From positions 372,001 to 436,000 of the forward strand of contig NZ_JAFV01000001.1 in assembly GCF_000526315.1 (NCBI RefSeq): 64,000 bases of DNA, in the 5' to 3' direction. A program made the position numbers and the translations under genes. Positions 14,472 through 23,036 of the stretch are shown in pieces. The number at the start of each line of letters is the position of its first letter. Positions within the stretch are counted from its first letter, which is position 1. The DNA is from Methylopila sp. 73B. GTDB lineage: Bacteria > Pseudomonadota > Alphaproteobacteria > Rhizobiales > Methylopilaceae. Below the pieces are notes generated by a model. It was not told where the DNA came from, did no database searches, and saw nothing but the letters and a program-made list of their open reading frames with translations.

Positions 14472-14502
14472 CAATCCCCGCATAAAGAAAGCGCGGGGAT
14501 TG
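14472..14502 (+). promoter_or_regulatory. Hairpin enclosing the TTG start of the first tail-fibre gene
   Basis: Perfect 10-bp inverted repeat CAATCCCCGC/GCGGGGATTG (14472-14481 and 14493-14502) with an 11-nt loop ATAAAGAAAGC. The second arm ends in the TTG start codon and the loop presents the GAAAGC start signal, so the structure could regulate initiation. Confidence 0.55.
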
Positions 14503-14841
14503 CCGGCCGGTATCTATCCACTGAAAGTCGAACAGGGTGCGGACTTCACGCGCTCCCCGGTTTTCAAAACTGCTGATGAAACCCCCCGCGACTTCACCGG
14601 CTGCACCGTCCGGATGCAGGTACGCGCGCTCAAAGCCTCCTCCAGCGTTCTTCTGACCCCCGATGTCGAGATTACGGCACCGGGAACCGTCTTCATCGGC
14701 ATTAGCGCCGCGCAAACCGCGCTCCTGCCCGGCGACGGCAGCGCGGTCTATGACCTCGAACTCGTCCGCCCCGATGGCACGGTGGAGCGGTTGCTGCAGG
14801 GCAGCGTCACCATCGACGGGAACGTCACTCGCGATGAGTAG
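14500..14841 (+). CDS. Tail-fibre-region protein with beta-sandwich look
   Basis: 113 aa, TTG start seven bases after GAAAGC. The sequence is beta-rich: PLKVEQGADFTRSPVFKTAD, TGCTVRMQVRALKA, DGSAVYDLELVRPDGTVERL. This resembles the small N-terminal beta domains of phage baseplate or fibre-attachment proteins. Its stop overlaps the start of the large fibre gene (14834), so the products are probably made together and assembled together. The exact role is inferred. Confidence 0.6.
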   Translation: MPAGIYPLKVEQGADFTRSPVFKTADETPRDFTGCTVRMQVRALKASSSVLLTPDVEITAPGTVFIGISAAQTALLPGDGSAVYDLELVRPDGTVERLLQGSVTIDGNVTRDE

Positions 14842-16582
14842 CGTATACATCACCGAGGAACCGCGGCCGCTCGTTGAGGTAGTCGAGGAAGTGGTGACCG
14901 TCACCGTTCTCGCTGGCGGACCTCCGGGTCCTCGTGGAGCCAAGGGCGATCCGGGAGAGCCCGGACACGACGGGCCGAGCGACCACGGCCTATTGGACGG
15001 CCTGGGTGACGACGATCACCCGCAATACCTGACGGCGGGGCGCGGGGATGCGCGATATGCGCCGACCGTCCACACACATGTCTCGACCGACATCGCCGAC
15101 TTCAACGCGGCAGTCGATGTGCGGGCCGCCTTGAAGGTCGATGCGCTAGTCGGTTCAGCGCCGGGAAGCCTCGATACGCTGCAGGAGATCGCGGACGCCC
15201 TGGGCGACGATCCCAACTTCGCCGGCACCATCATTGGCCAATTGGGCGGAAAGGTCGGCAAGGCCGACGTAACCGGCGTCCTGAAAGGCGACGGAACGAC
15301 TGTTTCAGCCGCTCCTGTGACGGGCACCGGCGCGGTGGTTCAGGACAACAGTCCGACGCTGGTCACGCCCAACATCGGGGTCGCTACGGCGGACTTTCTG
15401 AACGTCGTCGCAGCGGTCGGCGTCATAGGAGCGATCAACCGGCTCAACCTGCACGCCACAACATACGGCTTCGGAATTTCCTCAAACCGAATGAGCGCCG
15501 TGGTTCCTTCGACTGCGGTCACGGCATTTTACAGCGGGACGACGCTCGCGGGGCAGTTCGGCAGCACTGGGCTCAACAACAGTCCGATCGGGGCCACAAC
15601 GCCAGCCACGGGTCGGTTCACCAATCTGACGGCTACCGGCACAACGACGCTCGCTACATCCCTGTACGGGGCACTCACGGCCACAGCCGGGGTGGTTTCA
15701 GCCAACCCGACGTTTGAGGCCGTCGTCTTCACGGCCAGCGGCACCTTCACCAAGTCGAATTACCCCTGGGCGAAGCGTGCCTATGTCGTCGTCTCAGGCG
15801 GCGGCGGTGGTGGGGGAAGTGGCTCAATCGGCGATGCAACGGCCGCCCGTGTTGCAGGGGCAGGTGGTGCTCCTGGTGTCGTGAGCGATAGGTGGTTCAG
15901 CATGGATCAGCTGCCCAGCACCGTGCCTGTGACTGTCGGGGCAGGGGGTAGCGGTGGCCCGTCAGTGACCTCGACGGGAGCGGCGGTCGCTGGCGTAGCC
16001 GGTTCGGCCGGTAATTCCTCGTCATTCGGCGACCTGCTGAACGCCATTGGTGGCGATCCTGGCAATGGCGGACCTGTGCCAGCTGCCACCGCCGCGGCCG
16101 GCGCTTTACGAAACCCAGGAATCTCGACTGCCTACTACACAGCCGCCGGTGGGGCCGCTGCATCGTCAGGTACGAACGGGGCAGCTGGTGGCCGGTCCGC
16201 CATGGGCGGTGGCGGCGGTGGTGCTGGTGGTGGGACGGTGAGCGGCTCTGGTGCCTCGCGTGCGGGAGGGCAGGGCGGTGGCATCCATGCGCTGGCGAGC
16301 GGTATCACCGCCGTTGGCGGGGGTGGTGCCGCGGGTGCGGTTGGCAGTTCCTACATGGGCGGCGACGGCGCGAGCCATACGGGCGCAAACGATCCTTATT
16401 TCGGAGAGGGCGGCGGCGGGGGAACGTCGAACTCCGCGGGTTTGCCAGGTCACGGCGGCAATGGTGGCGCTCCAAGCGGCGGTGGAGGCGGCGGTGCAGC
16501 TACCGTCTATCCCGGCGGAACATCGACAGGAGCTGGCGGAAGCGGCGCGCGTGGGGAAGTGGTGGTGTTTCTCTATGCCTGA
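14834..16582 (+). CDS. Tail fibre with collagen-like stretch and glycine-rich head
   Basis: 582 aa from ATG 14834 (coupled to the preceding gene). Order of parts: N-terminal beta segment (1-28); collagen-like G-x-y repeats (about 29-44, PPGPRGAKGDPGEPG); the common fibre motif DHPQYL plus GDARY; a shaft with Thr/Ala-rich repeats; then a C-terminal half dominated by Gly clusters (GGGGGGGSG, GGGGGAGGG, GEGGGGGTSN). Long Gly motifs recall the polyglycine receptor-binding heads of some phage adhesins. It is the likely host-range determinant, unusually placed upstream of the terminase genes. Confidence 0.8.
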   Translation: MSSVYITEEPRPLVEVVEEVVTVTVLAGGPPGPRGAKGDPGEPGHDGPSDHGLLDGLGDDDHPQYLTAGRGDARYAPTVHTHVSTDIADFNAAVDVRAALKVDALVGSAPGSLDTLQEIADALGDDPNFAGTIIGQLGGKVGKADVTGVLKGDGTTVSAAPVTGTGAVVQDNSPTLVTPNIGVATADFLNVVAAVGVIGAINRLNLHATTYGFGISSNRMSAVVPSTAVTAFYSGTTLAGQFGSTGLNNSPIGATTPATGRFTNLTATGTTTLATSLYGALTATAGVVSANPTFEAVVFTASGTFTKSNYPWAKRAYVVVSGGGGGGGSGSIGDATAARVAGAGGAPGVVSDRWFSMDQLPSTVPVTVGAGGSGGPSVTSTGAAVAGVAGSAGNSSSFGDLLNAIGGDPGNGGPVPAATAAAGALRNPGISTAYYTAAGGAAASSGTNGAAGGRSAMGGGGGGAGGGTVSGSGASRAGGQGGGIHALASGITAVGGGGAAGAVGSSYMGGDGASHTGANDPYFGEGGGGGTSNSAGLPGHGGNGGAPSGGGGGGAATVYPGGTSTGAGGSGARGEVVVFLYA

Positions 16583-17063
16583 CGCCCAGCGCTTTGCAGT
16601 CGTGGTAGATGGCCTCGTGGACAACGTGGTCATGTGGGACGGGGAATCCGAGTGGACCCCGCAGCACGGCAAGGCCTGGCGCTGCCCTCAGCGTGTCGCC
16701 GCCGGATGGCTGTGCAGCGGCGAGGGGCAGTTTACTCAGCCGCCCGGTGTACCCGCCGGAGCGACCAAGGACGACTCCCGGCATTGGGTGAAGGTCTGTG
16801 AAGCCGCGCTGACCATACAGACGGGCATTTCGATTCTTGCCGGCACCCAAACGCGAATCCTGACGCTCGCGCCGGAGGACGGTAAGGACGACTTCTCCGT
16901 GGGAGACATTGTTTTTCTCGCCGCCAAAGGTCTGCCGACCGGCTGGATCATGAGCGACGGCTACACTGTGAAGGCCAAAAACCAGATCGAGGTGCGCTTT
17001 CAAACCCCTCTTATTCTGGCTGGAACCTATACCGTGCCTTTCACAGCCCTCCGCTGGCAGTAA
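16575..17063 (+). CDS. Tail-fibre-associated protein
   Basis: 162 aa; ATG 16575 overlaps the fibre stop by 8 nt. The N-terminal part (RFAVVVDGLVDNVVMWDGES) contains the V-x-x-G-x-V-x-N-V pattern of small fibre-associated phage proteins. The rest is beta-rich (GISILAGTQTRILTL, IVFLAAKGLPTGWIM). Adjacency and coupling to the adhesin suggest a fibre chaperone or a cap. No precise family is assigned. Confidence 0.55.
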   Translation: MPDAQRFAVVVDGLVDNVVMWDGESEWTPQHGKAWRCPQRVAAGWLCSGEGQFTQPPGVPAGATKDDSRHWVKVCEAALTIQTGISILAGTQTRILTLAPEDGKDDFSVGDIVFLAAKGLPTGWIMSDGYTVKAKNQIEVRFQTPLILAGTYTVPFTALRWQ

Positions 17064-17107
17064 GCAATGGGCTTGCACGAAACACCTTTGCGCCCCATGC
17101 TGGGTAT

Positions 17108-17275
17108 ATGAAAACCCTCGGCTCTATTCTATTCTACGGTCCGCTTTATGCTTTGGCGGGCTTTATCATGCTGGTTCTGGCAATCCTCGCCTACCGCGGC
17201 CATTGGGACGCATTCGTCGTCGTGGGGATTATCCCGGCCATGGTCCTCGGCCGGCGGATGATGCGCACCGCCTGA
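17108..17275 (+). CDS. Small two-helix phage membrane protein (55 aa)
   Basis: MKTLGSILFYGPLYALAGFI continues into LVLAILAYR, then GHWDAF, then a second hydrophobic segment VVVGIIPAMVLG and a basic end RRMMRT. It lies between the fibre genes and the pre-terminase genes. The size and double span would fit a holin-like or envelope protein, but the lysis genes are 17 kb away. Confidence 0.5.
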   Translation: MKTLGSILFYGPLYALAGFIMLVLAILAYRGHWDAFVVVGIIPAMVLGRRMMRTA

Positions 17276-17279
17276 TGCC

Positions 17280-17621
17280 ATGCACTTCACGTGGCACGCC
17301 AAACAGCGTTTCAAGGAGCGCTTCGGGCGTGAACTGCCGCGTGATGAAGAGCGGGCGATCTGCGCCAGCCTCGCGCTAGATGCCTGCGGCCTCCCTGCCG
17401 GCGGAACTGCGGAATACGCAATCCGCGTTACCCAGCCATCCGGGGAAGTGCTCCGCGCCTGGCTGAAGGTGAGTACCGGCCCTTCTGGCTGCGTCATCAC
17501 GATATTCCGGCCGGGCCACAGCAAGAAGCGGGCACGGGACAAGAAGGTAAAGCCGCCAAGCTTCTCAGATGCGCTGCTCGCAAACCGAAAGCAGAAGTAT
17601 ATCAGGCTTGCCAAATGCTAA
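17280..17621 (+). CDS. Phage protein of unknown function (113 aa)
   Basis: Basic protein beginning MHFTWHAKQRFKERFGRELP. The H-x-x-x-R-x-x-E/K-R opening is found in several uncharacterised phage and toxin-like proteins that bind RNA or DNA, but no family call is safe. A beta segment (EYAIRVTQPSGEVLRAWLKV) is followed by a Lys/Arg-rich C-terminus. It precedes the terminase genes. Confidence 0.55.
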   Translation: MHFTWHAKQRFKERFGRELPRDEERAICASLALDACGLPAGGTAEYAIRVTQPSGEVLRAWLKVSTGPSGCVITIFRPGHSKKRARDKKVKPPSFSDALLANRKQKYIRLAKC

Positions 17622-17642
17622 TACCGGCAGCATCCTATCCTT

Positions 17643-17879
17643 ATGCCTCTCAAAGTCGTCCCTATTACGTGCCAGCAATGCGAAGATGTGCAGGAAATCG
17701 CACAACAGGTTTGGGACAAGGCGCAGTCGGGGGAACTCCGCGGGCTGGCGGTTATAGGTCTGACAGCTGACGGTTGCATATCGACCCGCTTCACCATGGG
17801 GGATGCCAGTCACGCCTTTGGCGGACTCTTAGCGGGAACACAGGTGCTCGCACACCGGATTCTGACCGAGACAGATTGA
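17643..17879 (+). CDS. Small phage protein of unknown function (78 aa)
   Basis: MPLKVVPITCQQCEDVQEIA with a CQQC motif near residue 10, then LRGLAVIGLTADGCISTRFT and a helical end. One C-x-x-C pair is not enough to claim zinc binding. Similar small proteins often sit just before terminase in phages of proteobacteria. Function unknown. Confidence 0.55.
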   Translation: MPLKVVPITCQQCEDVQEIAQQVWDKAQSGELRGLAVIGLTADGCISTRFTMGDASHAFGGLLAGTQVLAHRILTETD

Positions 17880-17883
17880 ACGA

Positions 17884-18438
17884 ATGAAAGCGAAGGTTAT
17901 GCCTGGGGGGCGACCGACCAAGTATTCACCGAAACTGGCTGCGGCCCTGTGTGCGGACATAGCCTACTGCCCTGAGGCTGAAAAGGGGCTGAAGGTGCAT
18001 GAGGCCTGCGCGAAACACGGCTGCTCTGTGTCATCGTTCTTTTTGTGGCTGGTGGAATATCAAGAGTTTTCGGAAGCCTACGCGCACGCACGCGAAGCCC
18101 GTTTTGAGCAGCTGGCTGAAGAAACCCTCGTTATACCTGACGCAATTCCGGACACGGCCTATTGGGAGCTGGCGGATGGCCGCAAGGTGCCAAGCCTGCA
18201 GGGGCTGGAAGATGACGAGACGAAAGGTGCCAAGCTCAAGTTTCTGAGCAAGGAAGTGGTGATGAAGGCGCAGCTGCAGGTGCTGTCGCGCCAATGGTAT
18301 TTGGAAAAGCTGGCTCCGCACCGCTTCGGCAAGAAAGTTGCCCTGGAGCATGCCGGGAAAGACGGCGGGCCGATCAAGTCCGAATCCACCGTCCAGTTCT
18401 ACATGCCCGACAATCAGCGGGATGCTCCGTCTGAGTGA
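17884..18438 (+). CDS. terS: Terminase small subunit
   Basis: 184 aa. It starts with PGGRPTKYSPKLAAALCADI, the G-R-P-x-x-Y opening typical of TerS-like proteins, followed by a helix-turn-helix (HEACAKHGCSVSSFFLWLVE) for recognising the packaging site. A central oligomerisation helix region and a charged C-terminus follow. It overlaps terL by 4 nt. It selects phage DNA and delivers it to TerL. Confidence 0.85.
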   Translation: MKAKVMPGGRPTKYSPKLAAALCADIAYCPEAEKGLKVHEACAKHGCSVSSFFLWLVEYQEFSEAYAHAREARFEQLAEETLVIPDAIPDTAYWELADGRKVPSLQGLEDDETKGAKLKFLSKEVVMKAQLQVLSRQWYLEKLAPHRFGKKVALEHAGKDGGPIKSESTVQFYMPDNQRDAPSE

Positions 18439-19796
18439 TTATCCGGCCGCACCCGGGTCCGCAGGAAGCGTTCCTCTCCACCGCGGCTGACATCGCAATC
18501 TACGGGGGGGCAGCTGGCGGGGGTAAGACCTGGGCTCTCCTGATGGAGCCGGTCCGGCACATCGGCAATCCCAACTTCGGCGCTGTGTTCTTCCGGCGCG
18601 AGACACCGCAGATCACGAACCAAGGCGGTCTGTGGGACGAAAGCCAGAAGATCTACCCGCACCTCAAAGCGCGTTCGATTGAACAGCCGTATCAGTGGAA
18701 GTTCCCATCTGGTGCCAAGGTGACGATGACGCACCTGCAGCACGAGAACGACGTGCTGAACTGGCAGGGCTCGCAGATCCCGCTCATTCTTTTCGATGAG
18801 CTGACGCACTTCACCCGCAAGCAATTCTTCTACATGCTCAGCCGGAACCGCTCGACGTGCGGCGTCCGGCCGTACATCCGCGCCACCACCAACCCTGATC
18901 CCGACAGCTTCCTCTATGACAGCACGGGCAAGGGGCTTGGGCTGATTGACTGGTGGATTGGACCTGACGGCCTGCCCATCCCGGAGCGGTCCGGCGTCAT
19001 CCGCTGGTTCGTGGTCATAAACGACACGCTGCGGTGGGCGGACAGCCGGCGGGCTCTGGTGGAGGAATACGGGGAAGACGCAGAGCCCAAGAGCCTGACG
19101 TTCATTTCCTCGAAGCTGACCGACAACAAGATCCTGATGGAGGCCGACCCCGGCTACCTGGCGAACCTGAAGGCGCAGACAGAGGAACAGCAGCAGCGCC
19201 TCCTGCACGGCAACTGGAAGTTCAAGGCCGAAGGCGGCCTGGTGAAGCGTAAGCACCTGCGGCACCTGAAGCCTGGCGAGCCGCGGCCGGACATGGTGCG
19301 CATCGTCGTGGCCATCGACCCGTCCGTAACCGCCAACAGCGCGAGTGCGGAGTGCGGTATCACCGTCCAGGGCAAGGGTGTGGATGGCCTGGGCTACCTC
19401 ATCGACGACCTGAGCGGTGTCCTGAGCCCTGCCGAGTGGGCAAACCGTGCCGTCAACGCCTACCGGCATTATCAGGCCGACGCCATCGTGGCTGAGGTGA
19501 ACAACGGCGGGGATCTGGTCGAGCGGAACATCAAGGCCGTCGATCATGGCGTGAACTACAAGGCGGTGCGCGCCACACGGGGCAAAATCATCCGTCTGGA
19601 ACCGATTGCCGCCTTTTACGAGCGCGGACAGATCGTCCACTGCCAGCACTTCGATAAGCTGGAGGGGCAGCTGTGCAGCTACAACCCCGAAATAATGGAT
19701 AAAAGCCCCGACCGCATGGATGCGGCTGTTTGGGGCTTTACGGAACTGCTACTATCAGGGAATAATGCGCAACAGATTAAACTGAGAGGTTTATAG
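18435..19796 (+). CDS. terL: Terminase large subunit (packaging ATPase/nuclease)
   Basis: 453 aa, GTG start overlapping the terS stop. Walker A YGGAAGGGKTWALL (about 23-36), Walker B IPLILFDELTHF (about 115-126), and the RNase-H-like nuclease domain opening with VAIDPSVTA (about 289-297) and a later Asp in SPDRMDAAVWG. It hydrolyses ATP to drive DNA into the prohead and cuts concatemers. All motor and nuclease landmarks are present, so the protein looks functional. The next gene is the portal. Confidence 0.95.
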   Translation: MIIRPHPGPQEAFLSTAADIAIYGGAAGGGKTWALLMEPVRHIGNPNFGAVFFRRETPQITNQGGLWDESQKIYPHLKARSIEQPYQWKFPSGAKVTMTHLQHENDVLNWQGSQIPLILFDELTHFTRKQFFYMLSRNRSTCGVRPYIRATTNPDPDSFLYDSTGKGLGLIDWWIGPDGLPIPERSGVIRWFVVINDTLRWADSRRALVEEYGEDAEPKSLTFISSKLTDNKILMEADPGYLANLKAQTEEQQQRLLHGNWKFKAEGGLVKRKHLRHLKPGEPRPDMVRIVVAIDPSVTANSASAECGITVQGKGVDGLGYLIDDLSGVLSPAEWANRAVNAYRHYQADAIVAEVNNGGDLVERNIKAVDHGVNYKAVRATRGKIIRLEPIAAFYERGQIVHCQHFDKLEGQLCSYNPEIMDKSPDRMDAAVWGFTELLLSGNNAQQIKLRGL

Positions 19797-19807
19797 AAAG
19801 CAGCTTT

Positions 19808-21256
19808 ATGCCGGTTGATACCACGCATGCCCTCTACGACAAGTACGGTCCGACATGGGCAAAAATGCGTGATGTGGTTGCCGGGCATGACGCCATCCAA
19901 AAGGGTGGCGAGAAATACCTGCCAAAGCTGAGCGACCAGGAAGAGGACGAGTATAAGATATACCGTGAGCGGGCCACATTCTTCGGCGCGACCGGCCGGG
20001 TGGTCGATGCGTTGAGCGGTATGGTGTTCCGCAAGAAGCCCGACATCGAAGACGCCAAATCGATCAAGCCCATGCTGGACGACATGACCCTTTCAGGGGT
20101 GCCGTTCGATCAATTCGCAGAGCAGCTGATTGAGGAGGTGCTGACGGTCACGCGCACCGGCGTTCTGGTCGACCACCCTCAGGTGCAGCGGCAGGATGGG
20201 GAGGTCATCACCCTGCAGCGTGCCGAGAAGATGGGCTATCGGGCCTACGCGACCATTTACAAGACAGAGGACATCATCAACTGGCGCATGACGCGCCGTG
20301 GTGGCCGCTCCATCCTCGGTCTCGTGGTTCTGCGGGAGGTCGCCGAGACGGTGAAGGCTGGCGACCTCTTCGCCCTGGAGTGCAGCGTGCAGTACCGTGT
20401 CCTGCAGCTGGACGAGAGCGGCTTATACACCCAAAGCCTCTACACGGCCGGTGCGAACAACCAGCTGGTCGAGGAAGTCATCGGCTATCCGCTGGTCAAC
20501 GGTAAGCCGCTGGACGAAATCCCCTTCACGTTCTTCGGTGCGCAGGGGAATGAGCCGGACCCGGAACAGCCGGCGCTGTACGACCTGGCTGTGGTCAACA
20601 TCAGCCACTATCGCAAGACGGCCGACTACGAGCACGGCCTGCACTTCACCGGCTTGCCCACTGCCGTCATCAGCGGCGTGAGCGCCACGGACACCACGTA
20701 TTCCATCGGGTCGGCCAAGGCGTGGGTCTTCAGCGATGCGAACGCCAAGGCGGTGTATCTGGAGTTCACGGGGCAAGGCCTCGAAACCATGCGCAAGGCC
20801 ATTCAGGACGATGAGCTGAAGATGGCCGCGCTGGGTGCCCGCATGCTTTCGCCGGACAAGAAGGCGGTCGAGACAGACGAGGCCATGAGCAACAAGCGCT
20901 CGGGTGAAACCGGGTCACTTGCCTCGATGGCCAACGCGGTGAGCCGGGGCCTGACCCGCGTGCTCGGTCAGATGGCGCTGTGGGCGGGCTCGTCTGAAAA
21001 GCCGAAAGTTCGGCTGAACACCGACTTCAACCCCGGCGATATCAGCCCGCAAGCGATCACCGCCCTGCTGAGCGCGGTTGTGGCCGGCAAGCTGAGCGCC
21101 GAAAGCTTCTACGAGGCGCTGGTGAAGGGGGAAGTCATCAGCGGCAACCGCACCTTCAGCGAGGAACAGGCACAGATTGACGACGATCCCGACCTGGCTG
21201 GGCAGCCGGTGAAGGCGGCGAACGACGACGGGGCTGCCGTGAGTGCCGCGGCCTAA
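19808..21256 (+). CDS. Portal protein (DUF4055 type)
   Basis: 482 aa, ATG six bases after AGAAAGC. N-terminal YRERATFFGATGRVVDALSG followed by MVFRKKP and a long alpha/beta body (VTRTGVLVDHPQVQRQDGEV) match DUF4055 portals. The C-terminal region is helical and Ala-rich. The protein forms the dodecameric gate at the capsid vertex where TerL docks and the tail joins. The position directly after terL fits. Confidence 0.85.
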   Translation: MPVDTTHALYDKYGPTWAKMRDVVAGHDAIQKGGEKYLPKLSDQEEDEYKIYRERATFFGATGRVVDALSGMVFRKKPDIEDAKSIKPMLDDMTLSGVPFDQFAEQLIEEVLTVTRTGVLVDHPQVQRQDGEVITLQRAEKMGYRAYATIYKTEDIINWRMTRRGGRSILGLVVLREVAETVKAGDLFALECSVQYRVLQLDESGLYTQSLYTAGANNQLVEEVIGYPLVNGKPLDEIPFTFFGAQGNEPDPEQPALYDLAVVNISHYRKTADYEHGLHFTGLPTAVISGVSATDTTYSIGSAKAWVFSDANAKAVYLEFTGQGLETMRKAIQDDELKMAALGARMLSPDKKAVETDEAMSNKRSGETGSLASMANAVSRGLTRVLGQMALWAGSSEKPKVRLNTDFNPGDISPQAITALLSAVVAGKLSAESFYEALVKGEVISGNRTFSEEQAQIDDDPDLAGQPVKAANDDGAAVSAAA

Positions 21257-22268
21257 TGAGGATCTAGCCGAAGCGCTGCGCATCCGCCTGCTGGCGCTGC
21301 TGCGGCATCAGGTGACGGTCCACACCGAGATCGAGCGCTACCTCACCGCTCTGGACAAGGCCATAGCGGCACAAATCATTGAGTTCGCCCCAACGTCGGT
21401 CACCCATGAGGTTTACCGGCAGGAGAGGCTGGCAAAGCTGCTGGCGGCCGTTGCTGCGCAGGTTTCGGCTTCGTACCGGGACATCCGGCGCTACCACGTC
21501 AACGAAATGGCCGATCTGGCGCAGGTGGAAGCCCTGTACCTGACACGGCAGGTCAACGAGGTTGTCGGCCGGGATCTGCTCGCCTTCGCGCTCCCTGCCG
21601 CCGAAGCTGTGGGCCTCGTCCGGTCCACGCTCGTCTCCGGCGCGCCCATGGCGGACTGGTGGGAGGGGCAGTCGGTCGCCGCTCGGGATGCCTTCAACCA
21701 GATGATGCGCATTGGCGTGCTGGGCGGGGAATCCGACGCGGATCTCATCAAGCGCGTTCGCGGAACCCGCGAGATGGCTTTCAAGGACGGCCTGGTGGAA
21801 GTCTCCCGTCGCCGGGCCAAGCTGCTCGTGCGCGGTGCCAGCAGCGCCATCACCGGGGCAGTCCGCAAGAAGGCGGTGGAGGACAACCCGCGCGTCTTCC
21901 GGGGAATTCAGCAGATCAGCGTGCTCGATGGCCGTACCTCTCACACCTGCATCTCGTATGCCGGGAAGGTCTGGACCGTTCCTGATTACAAGCCGGTGGG
22001 TCACAAGCTGCCGTACAACGGCGGAACCCCGCGCCACCCTGGCTGTCGGTCAACCGAAATCGCCGTGCTGCAGGAGAAGTGGGGCGGTGCGCCGGCGGAT
22101 GATATGGACTTCGACACGTTCCTGTCCGGCAAGTCTCCGGAGTTCACAGACCAGCTTTTAGGGAAAGGCCGGGCGGAGCTGTACCGCGCCGGTAAGATAA
22201 CCCTGGCCGATCTGGTGGACCAACGCGGCCGACCTTTAACGCTCGAACAGCTTAAAGCCAGTCATTGA
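21243..22268 (+). CDS. Minor head protein (phage Mu F / SPP1 gp7 type)
   Basis: 341 aa, GTG start overlapping the portal stop. A helical N-terminal two-thirds is followed by the conserved C-terminal block LDGRTSHTCISYAGKVW, then GTPRHPGCRS. The paired Cys and His/Pro signature is that of the Mu F-like/SPP1 gp7 minor head family. It is packaged in the head in small number and is thought to aid DNA ejection or portal incorporation. Confidence 0.85.
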   Translation: MPRPNEDLAEALRIRLLALLRHQVTVHTEIERYLTALDKAIAAQIIEFAPTSVTHEVYRQERLAKLLAAVAAQVSASYRDIRRYHVNEMADLAQVEALYLTRQVNEVVGRDLLAFALPAAEAVGLVRSTLVSGAPMADWWEGQSVAARDAFNQMMRIGVLGGESDADLIKRVRGTREMAFKDGLVEVSRRRAKLLVRGASSAITGAVRKKAVEDNPRVFRGIQQISVLDGRTSHTCISYAGKVWTVPDYKPVGHKLPYNGGTPRHPGCRSTEIAVLQEKWGGAPADDMDFDTFLSGKSPEFTDQLLGKGRAELYRAGKITLADLVDQRGRPLTLEQLKASH

Positions 22269-22360
22269 CAGGCGCTAAACCTTAACCCCATGATGGTGTC
22301 AGGTAAGTTTTCCTTATTGGGAGGATGCTGGGCCGGTTAATCGAGATGGGGTCTTGATGA

Positions 22361-23032
22361 GTGAATATCGACGTAAATGCACCAGAGTTTCAGGAAGCGG
22401 TGAAAACCGCGACACAAGCCCAAGTGGCGGAGCTGCTTGAAAAGGAAACGAAGGGTCTCAAGGAAAGCCGCGATGCGGTGCTCCGCGAGAAGAAGCAGCT
22501 TGAAGATCGCTTCAAGGATGTCGATCCTGACGAATACCGGACGCTGAAGACCAGTAAGCGGAACGCCGAAGACAAAGATAGCGACCCGATCAAGCTGCGC
22601 GAGCGGATTGAAGCCGAGTTTGCGCCCAAGCTGACTGCCGCTGAAAAGCGTGCGGAGGAGCTGGAAGCCAAGCTGAACGCGAACATTGTTGACGGCAGCC
22701 TGACCACGGCACTGACCGAGGCGGGCGTTGCCCCTGAGTTTATTCGTGCGGTGAAGGCGGACTTCCGCGGTAGCCGCAAGATCGAAGTCACCGAAGGCGG
22801 GGCCTTGGTGGATGGCAAACCTGTGACCGACTACGTCAAGGCGTGGGCGGCTTCAGATGAGGCAAAACCCTTTATCGCTGCAGCCAACAATCAAGGTGGT
22901 GGCAGTAAAGGTGGCGCAGGTGGCGGGGCTACCGGCAAAAAAGCGGCAGATATGACTGCCAAGGAGAAAGCCGCTTACATCGGTCAACACGGTGCAGAGG
23001 CATTTAAAAACAAGGTTGATAATGAAAGATAA
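22361..23032 (+). CDS. Capsid scaffolding protein
   Basis: 223 aa, GTG start. Highly charged helical N-terminal 100 residues (LLEKETKGLKESRDAVLREK), a middle domain (LTTALTEAGVAPEFIRAVKA), a Gly-rich linker (GGGSKGGAGGGATG) and a short basic helix at the C-terminus. This layout, just before the capsid gene, is that of phage scaffold proteins whose C-terminal helix contacts the coat protein. The 92 bp before it hold no gene. Confidence 0.8.
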   Translation: MNIDVNAPEFQEAVKTATQAQVAELLEKETKGLKESRDAVLREKKQLEDRFKDVDPDEYRTLKTSKRNAEDKDSDPIKLRERIEAEFAPKLTAAEKRAEELEAKLNANIVDGSLTTALTEAGVAPEFIRAVKADFRGSRKIEVTEGGALVDGKPVTDYVKAWAASDEAKPFIAAANNQGGGSKGGAGGGATGKKAADMTAKEKAAYIGQHGAEAFKNKVDNER

Positions 23033-23036
23033 ATAG

